From Bryobacteraceae bacterium (GTDB lineage: Bacteria > Acidobacteriota > Terriglobia > Bryobacterales > Bryobacteraceae): a stretch of DNA of 8,382 bases. The position numbers and the translations under genes were made by a program. Numbering within the stretch: position 1 is the stretch's first letter; every line of letters starts with the position of its first letter. The notes under the pieces are model-generated. The model searched no databases and was not told the DNA's origin. It saw only the letters and a list, made by a program, of their open reading frames with translations. Location: positions 1-8,382 of the forward strand of contig JASHSD010000512.1 in the NCBI GenBank assembly GCA_030036985.1. Direction: 5' to 3'. Below, one piece after another: positions 7,507-8,382 of the stretch.

Positions 7507-7525
7507 GGCGGATTGGCAATCCGCC
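7507..7525. repeat. GGCGGATT hairpin
   Basis: A perfect 8-bp stem, GGCGGATT (7507-7514) with AATCCGCC (7518-7525), around a GGC loop. Variants of the same motif recur at 7728-7743 and 7918-7932, so it is a repeated unit of this gap rather than a single hairpin. Confidence 0.7.
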
Positions 7526-7743
7526 TGGCCTGGTTTCCGGAAAGCCTGTGAGCCTTTTTTGAGCGACCTCCAACGCCGATTGTGACATGGGACCGCGCCC
7601 GAGTCTGACACTTTAATCTTCAGCGGTTTCTGTGGCCATTGCCTGTTCTTCCGGCAGCTTTCTTGACGAGCCCGCGGCGGAACCCGGCACTGTGCGGACT
7701 CCCCAAGGCTGTGGCCGGTCCAGGCCAGGCGGATTGCCAATCC
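7510..7743. repeat. 24-base perfect inverted repeat pair
   Basis: The segment 7510-7533 is the exact reverse complement of 7720-7743 (24 of 24 bases; core GGCGGATTGCCAATCC preceded by CCAGGCCA). The arms enclose 186 bases of largely unstructured sequence. Identity stops abruptly on the inner side, as expected for two inserted copies of one short repeat or for the ends of a small non-autonomous element. Confidence 0.75.
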
Positions 7744-7931
7744 AATGCCGCGTAGTTTTTTGTGGGGTCAGGCCTTCGGGCCTGCGGCCGGGCTTCTGCC
7801 CGGCCCGGGAGCGATCATAATCCTCGGATTAGCGTGACCCCAGGCCGCTCGGAAGGGCGGCTCGCAGCGCCGAAGCGCCGGCCCCACGATAGGGCTGGGA
7901 AAATCTACGTGGCATTAGATTGCCAATCCGC
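7729..7931. repeat. Nested palindrome around hairpin copy B
   Basis: Arm 7729-7755 matches the reverse complement of 7905-7931 at 24 of 27 positions. The match runs from GCGGATTG past AATGCC to CGTAG, and both arms then pass through a T-rich stretch to GTGGGG, where the copy B element begins. The three differences show that the arms have diverged. The design, flanking arms plus a central multi-hairpin core, resembles a MITE or an extended REPIN of about 200 bases. Confidence 0.7.
7763..7886. repeat. REPIN-like multi-hairpin element, copy B
   Basis: Related to 1751-1852. The left half reads TGGGGTCA then CAGGCC-TTCG-GGCCTG (7769-7784) and GGCCGGGC-TTCT-GCCCGGCC. The right half has GCCGCTC-GGAA-GGGCGGC (7844-7861, one wobble pair) and a GCGC-CGAA-GCGC hairpin (7867-7878), ending in GGCCCCA. 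Compared with copy A, the first hairpin carries a G-C to C-G swap at its fifth pair and the last carries one at its fourth pair, both keeping base pairing. Copy B has a longer central spacer that includes an extra TGACCCCA (7835-7842), the inverted form of the opening TGGGGTCA (7763-7770). Confidence 0.8.
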
Positions 7932-7932
7932 C

Positions 7933-7948
7933 GCAGGTTGCAACCTGC
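7933..7948. repeat. 16-base perfect palindrome
   Basis: GCAGGTTGCAACCTGC is a perfect, gapless palindrome. It joins the inner GATTGCCAATCCGCC repeat (from 7918) to the outer arm at 7947-7958. It could be a protein-binding site, but its position within the repeat cluster makes it more likely part of the dispersed repeat. Confidence 0.65.
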
Positions 7949-7990
7949 CCTACACGGGAACCCGGTTGCCGATTCCGATGATGGTGCACC

Positions 7991-8382
7991 CTATGCCGTC
8001 TGGGCCAGGATCGCTTTGCCCGAAGCGGTGAACTGACCCGCGCTCAACATGTGGTTGACCTCGATGGCATGCTTCACGGCGGCGGCGCCGAAACCGGAGT
8101 AATAATGCATCCCGCGGATGCGATTATCCGAGGCCGCCTCCAGGGCCATTCTGGAGATGAAGGACATCGGCACGGGAGCCACCAGGCTTCCGATGCCGTC
8201 GATGCCCTGAGCGGCGCCGATCTGCAGCATCTTGAAATAGCCGCGAATTTGCTCGTAAACGGGGCGGCCGGCGACGAAATTACCGTGGGCAAAGGCGAAT
8301 TTGGCTTTTATGTCGCCCAGCATCACGCCGGGATGCACGGGCAGCTTGTTGCCTTCGCGGTCGAGGCGATTCAGCCAGCGCA
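7991..8382 (-). CDS. Unrecognised protein, C-terminal part (5' end outside window)
   Basis: The minus-strand frame is open from the window edge to TAG at 7991-7993, giving 129 complete codons. A GTG at 8338 could be taken as a start, but the frame stays open upstream (reading RWLNRLDREGNKLPVHPG), so the true start is outside. I do not recognise the family. Visible traits: HPGVMLGDIKAKF, then FKMLQIGAAQGIDGIGSLVAPVPMSF, then a helical-looking stretch around RGMHYYSGFGAAAVKHAIEVNHML, ending near SGKAILAQTA. It has no cysteine, is not strongly hydrophobic and shows no membrane helix. The codon choice and composition look like those of the neighbouring genes, so I believe it is a real coding region. 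It reads in the same direction as xfp but is separated from it by the 579-base gap, so shared transcription is unlikely. Confidence 0.7.
   Translation of the reverse strand, partial: RWLNRLDREGNKLPVHPGVMLGDIKAKFAFAHGNFVAGRPVYEQIRGYFKMLQIGAAQGIDGIGSLVAPVPMSFISRMALEAASDNRIRGMHYYSGFGAAAVKHAIEVNHMLSAGQFTASGKAILAQTA

Larger units (their letters stand above)
7468..7958. repeat. Outer inverted repeat enclosing the repeat cluster
   Basis: CCCGTGTAGGGC at 7468-7479 recurs exactly as its reverse complement GCCCTACACGGG at 7947-7958. The bases outside the arms are partly similar too (AATCGG...CTGG...CT on the left against the complement of the right flank). Each arm adjoins a GGCGGATTGGCAATCC-type hairpin further in. 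The pair could mark the ends of a 491-base composite, or be two independent copies of a dispersed short repeat in opposite orientation. No transposase or clear target-site duplication is visible. Confidence 0.55.
7412..7990. other. Gene-free gap rich in palindromic repeats
   Basis: These 579 bases between the 3' end of the upstream gene (stop 7991) and xfp hold no convincing coding frame on either strand. The short open frames here run through hairpin arms and have no family features. Content from low to high: the outer arm 7468-7479; a hairpin at 7507-7525; a 10-base palindrome TTTCCGGAAA at 7534-7543; about 175 bases with little structure apart from GTGACATG...GTCTGACAC near 7582-7611; and a dense block of inverted repeats from 7720 to 7958. 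Because xfp needs a promoter and leader, some of this gap is regulatory, but I cannot point to -35/-10 boxes. Confidence 0.75.

Noticed and set aside
5096..7585. Two long plus-strand open frames (5096-6121 and 6383-7585)
   Set aside because: Both are antisense to xfp and give low-complexity His/Arg/Val-rich products.
7468..7958. CRISPR array
   Set aside because: The repeats are inverted and unevenly spaced, with no series of direct repeats and equal-length spacers.
7412..7990. Intact insertion sequence
   Set aside because: No transposase frame and no clear target duplication; the repeats fit small non-autonomous elements better.
7632..8031. Small plus-strand open frames in the repeat gap
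   Set aside because: They pass through palindromic arms and into the antisense of the 7991 gene; there is no ribosome site or family feature.

Overview
The window comes from a GC-rich bacterial chromosome. Every gene I can support reads on the minus strand, so the biological order runs from high coordinates to low. Taxonomy is inferred, not proven. Three features together suggest a soil-type bacterium such as an Acidobacteriota member: a phosphoketolase-acetate kinase pair, a PP2C phosphatase followed by a Hanks-type kinase, and intergenic hairpin repeats. Nothing here is diagnostic, because there is no rRNA or marker gene.

In reading order: (1) 8382-7991 is the 3' end of an unrecognised gene. 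(2) 7990-7412 is a 579-base non-coding gap filled with nested palindromic repeats (REP/REPIN- or MITE-like). (3) 7411-5051 is xfp, a phosphoketolase. Two bases later comes ackA (5048-3933), acetate kinase. Together they convert xylulose-5-P or fructose-6-P to acetyl phosphate and then to acetate plus ATP. (4) 3932-3671 is a 262-base spacer with a strand-specific hairpin just after ackA and possible promoter elements. (5) 3670-1865 encodes an APC-superfamily permease with an unusually long hydrophilic loop. (6) 1864-1711 is a short gap holding a four-hairpin inverted repeat related to the one in the large gap. (7) 1710-853 is a PP2C-type Ser/Thr phosphatase. After 12 bases comes a Hanks-type Ser/Thr protein kinase (840-1, running off the window) whose glycine-rich loop has lost its glycines.

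The window therefore holds two functional units, a metabolic pair (xfp-ackA) and a signalling pair (phosphatase-kinase), with a transporter gene between them. The sequence does not show that the units are linked. The protein-coding content is mostly ordinary. The least explained signal is the repeat family at 1751-1852 and 7763-7886: the two copies differ by paired substitutions that preserve the hairpins, and the second copy sits inside larger nested inverted repeats. I see no CRISPR array, tRNA, rRNA, transposase or phage gene.
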